Under the pieces are notes generated by a model. It saw only the letters and a list, made by a program, of their open reading frames with translations, was not told where the DNA came from and did no database searches. From Spirulina sp. SIO3F2 (GTDB taxonomy: Bacteria; Cyanobacteriota; Cyanobacteriia; Cyanobacteriales; Spirulinaceae): DNA of 34,248 nt. Shown piece by piece: positions 33,103 through 34,248 of the stretch. Location of the stretch: positions 1 to 34,248 of the forward strand of contig JAAHHN010000054.1 of NCBI GenBank assembly GCA_010672165.1. Reading direction: 5' to 3'. The position numbers and the translations under genes are program-made. Within the stretch, counting starts at the first letter, position 1. Each line of letters opens with the position of its first letter.

Positions 33103-34056
33103 ATGTTGTATTACAGAAAAACCATGAGCCAGAAGTTATCAAGAATGGATGCCACAGAACTGCAACAACGCTACGCAGCAGGAGAGCGAGATTTCCAGAA
33201 GGTGGATCTAAGCAGTGCGTTTCTCGGTGGCGTGAACCTCTCAGAAGCCAATTTTCGAGAAAGTGACCTGAGCGGTGCCAACTTGATTGGGGCAAAACTG
33301 GTTCGAGTCAATTTTCGAGAATGTAATCTGGCTGAAGCCCATCTAGAGGCTGATCTCAGAGAGGCGAACTTGATTAGTGCTAATCTCCAGAGTGCCAACA
33401 TGACAGGTGCTAAGCTGATGGATGCCAGCCTACGTGCTGCGAATTTGTATGGAGCAACCCTAAAGTCTGCTGACTTTAGCTCAGCAATTCTCAGCGAGGC
33501 GGATCTACGGGAGGCCGATCTCAGCCGGGCCAAGCTCACTGAATGTCATCTCGGGCGGGCCAAACTGATGAAGGCGTTGCTGATGGAAGCGGATCTGCAA
33601 GGGGTGAATTTCACGAATGCGATTTTGATGGAAGCAAATCTCCACGGTGCAAATCTGACGGGCGCGATTTTGCATGGGGTGAATGCATCCAATATGGATG
33701 CTAGTGATGCTGATCTCAGTCGAGCCCAGATCAATAGCGCCAATCTGGCCAGTGCTAAGCTCCAGCGGGCTAATTTTCGTGCCACAAACTTATCCTGGAC
33801 AACCCTGCGCAGTGCCGATCTTACCGAAGCCAAACTCTACCGGGCTAAGCTCTGTTGGTCAAACCTCATTGGTGCAACTTTGGTCAATGCCATGTTGATT
33901 GATGCCAATATCCATGAAGCGAATTTCCGCAATGCCAATCTTACCGGAGCAGTAATGCCCGATGCTGGATCTGGGGAACCCGCCAAGAACGAAGCATCAA
34001 CACATGTTGCAGATCAACTACGGGCGTTACAACAGCAGATTAAGAGTCGTCAGTGA
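33103..34056 (+). CDS. Pentapeptide-repeat protein
   Basis: This protein is up to 317 residues. After a head with MDATELQQRYAAGERDF, about 50 A(D/N)LXX pentapeptides run almost without interruption to near residue 285, predicting a long right-handed beta-helix of about 12 coils. A variable C-terminal tail ends in QQQIKSRQ. One unit at 33337-33348 is a tetrapeptide (AHLE), which would shift the register, and VNASN-MDASD near 33676 is irregular. Pentapeptide proteins in cyanobacteria have mostly unknown roles; some in other bacteria mimic DNA and protect gyrase. In-frame ATGs at 33103, 33124 and 33145 are all possible starts. The next gene overlaps its stop by GTGA. Confidence 0.92.
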   Translation: MLYYRKTMSQKLSRMDATELQQRYAAGERDFQKVDLSSAFLGGVNLSEANFRESDLSGANLIGAKLVRVNFRECNLAEAHLEADLREANLISANLQSANMTGAKLMDASLRAANLYGATLKSADFSSAILSEADLREADLSRAKLTECHLGRAKLMKALLMEADLQGVNFTNAILMEANLHGANLTGAILHGVNASNMDASDADLSRAQINSANLASAKLQRANFRATNLSWTTLRSADLTEAKLYRAKLCWSNLIGATLVNAMLIDANIHEANFRNANLTGAVMPDAGSGEPAKNEASTHVADQLRALQQQIKSRQ

Positions 34057-34248
34057 CAAGCGATAAGAATCAGCACGTCTATACTGAGCCGCAAATTGTA
34101 CATCACTACGCACAATTGCAACAGCTCCAAGCTGCTGAACAAGCGATTTTAAAACAACTCCAGCCCCAACTGGCCACAATGAGAATGCTGGACTTGGGGG
34201 TCGGTGGTGGCCGTACAACCCACCATTTTGCGCCTCGTGTTGCTGCAT
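34053..34248 (+). CDS. SAM-dependent methyltransferase, partial (cut by window edge)
   Basis: A GTG at 34053 overlaps the stop of the pentapeptide gene by 4 bp and opens a frame to the window end (65 residues). The sequence ends with MLDLGVGGGRTTHHFA, a SAM-binding motif I of class I methyltransferases. The arrangement suggests translational coupling with the pentapeptide-repeat protein. The substrate cannot be judged from this fragment. Confidence 0.75.
   Translation, partial: MTSDKNQHVYTEPQIVHHYAQLQQLQAAEQAILKQLQPQLATMRMLDLGVGGGRTTHHFAPRVAA

Noticed and set aside
1-34248. CRISPR array, tRNA or rRNA genes
   Set aside because: No regularly spaced repeats and no tRNA or rRNA sequence patterns were recognised in the intergenic regions by eye; a covariance-model scan would be decisive.

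Overview
The window comes from a beta-cyanobacterium. The palindrome GCGATCGC (HIP1) recurs many times on both strands, and the gene content is cyanobacterial: a ccmK3-ccmK4 carboxysome shell pair, an RbcR-type LysR regulator, a plant-type zeta-carotene isomerase, a DUF1816 protein, a PatD-like protein, a cyanobacterial-type Icd and a bifunctional Rel enzyme. I cannot fix the genus. No rRNA, tRNA, CRISPR array or intact insertion sequence was seen. The first and last genes run off the ends.

Layout. 1-4.7 kb: a partial Rpn-family nuclease gene, a divergent GH10 glycosidase, a protein with the fold signature of CD-NTases (CBASS-type nucleotide cyclases) but without the catalytic Asp residues, then pheS, surE and a 74-residue protein. 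4.9-9.9 kb: a signalling pair transcribed divergently, made of a HisKA-EAL protein without an ATPase domain and a 1219-residue REC/PAS/GAF histidine kinase whose HisKA segment is nearly the same. 10-15.5 kb: an FkbM methyltransferase, a YdcF-like membrane protein, a small orphan, carA, a STAS protein, Mini-RNase III, an RlmB-type rRNA methyltransferase and DUF1816. 15.9-24 kb: rbcR divergent from Z-ISO, then sirohydrochlorin chelatase, a small membrane protein, purD, an SLH-domain protein and rel. 24.3-28 kb: PatD-like protein, ccmK3, ccmK4, a second small protein related to the one at 4.5 kb, scpB and an ABC ATPase. 28-29.7 kb: an accessory patch with an orphan DUF433 protein, a stand-alone GyrB-like ATPase domain without its nucleotide-binding motifs, and hicBA. 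29.8-34.2 kb: icd, a NarL/LuxR response regulator, a predicted PD-(D/E)XK protein, a pentapeptide-repeat protein and a partial methyltransferase.

Main points of interest. (1) Two apparent pseudoenzymes, at 1431-2366 and 28579-29208. (2) Two small paralogues more than 20 kb apart share a 28-bp upstream element in which 22 positions are fixed and the spacing is identical. (3) A 15-bp palindrome of LysR-box form (consensus TTAAGCAAYGCTTAA) occurs in three intergenic regions, two of them flanking rbcR. (4) The HisKA-EAL protein probably acts with, or derives from, the adjacent kinase. (5) Several perfect inverted repeats lie in gene leaders, including a nested one upstream of ccmK3. All assignments are from reading the sequence; no database search was run.
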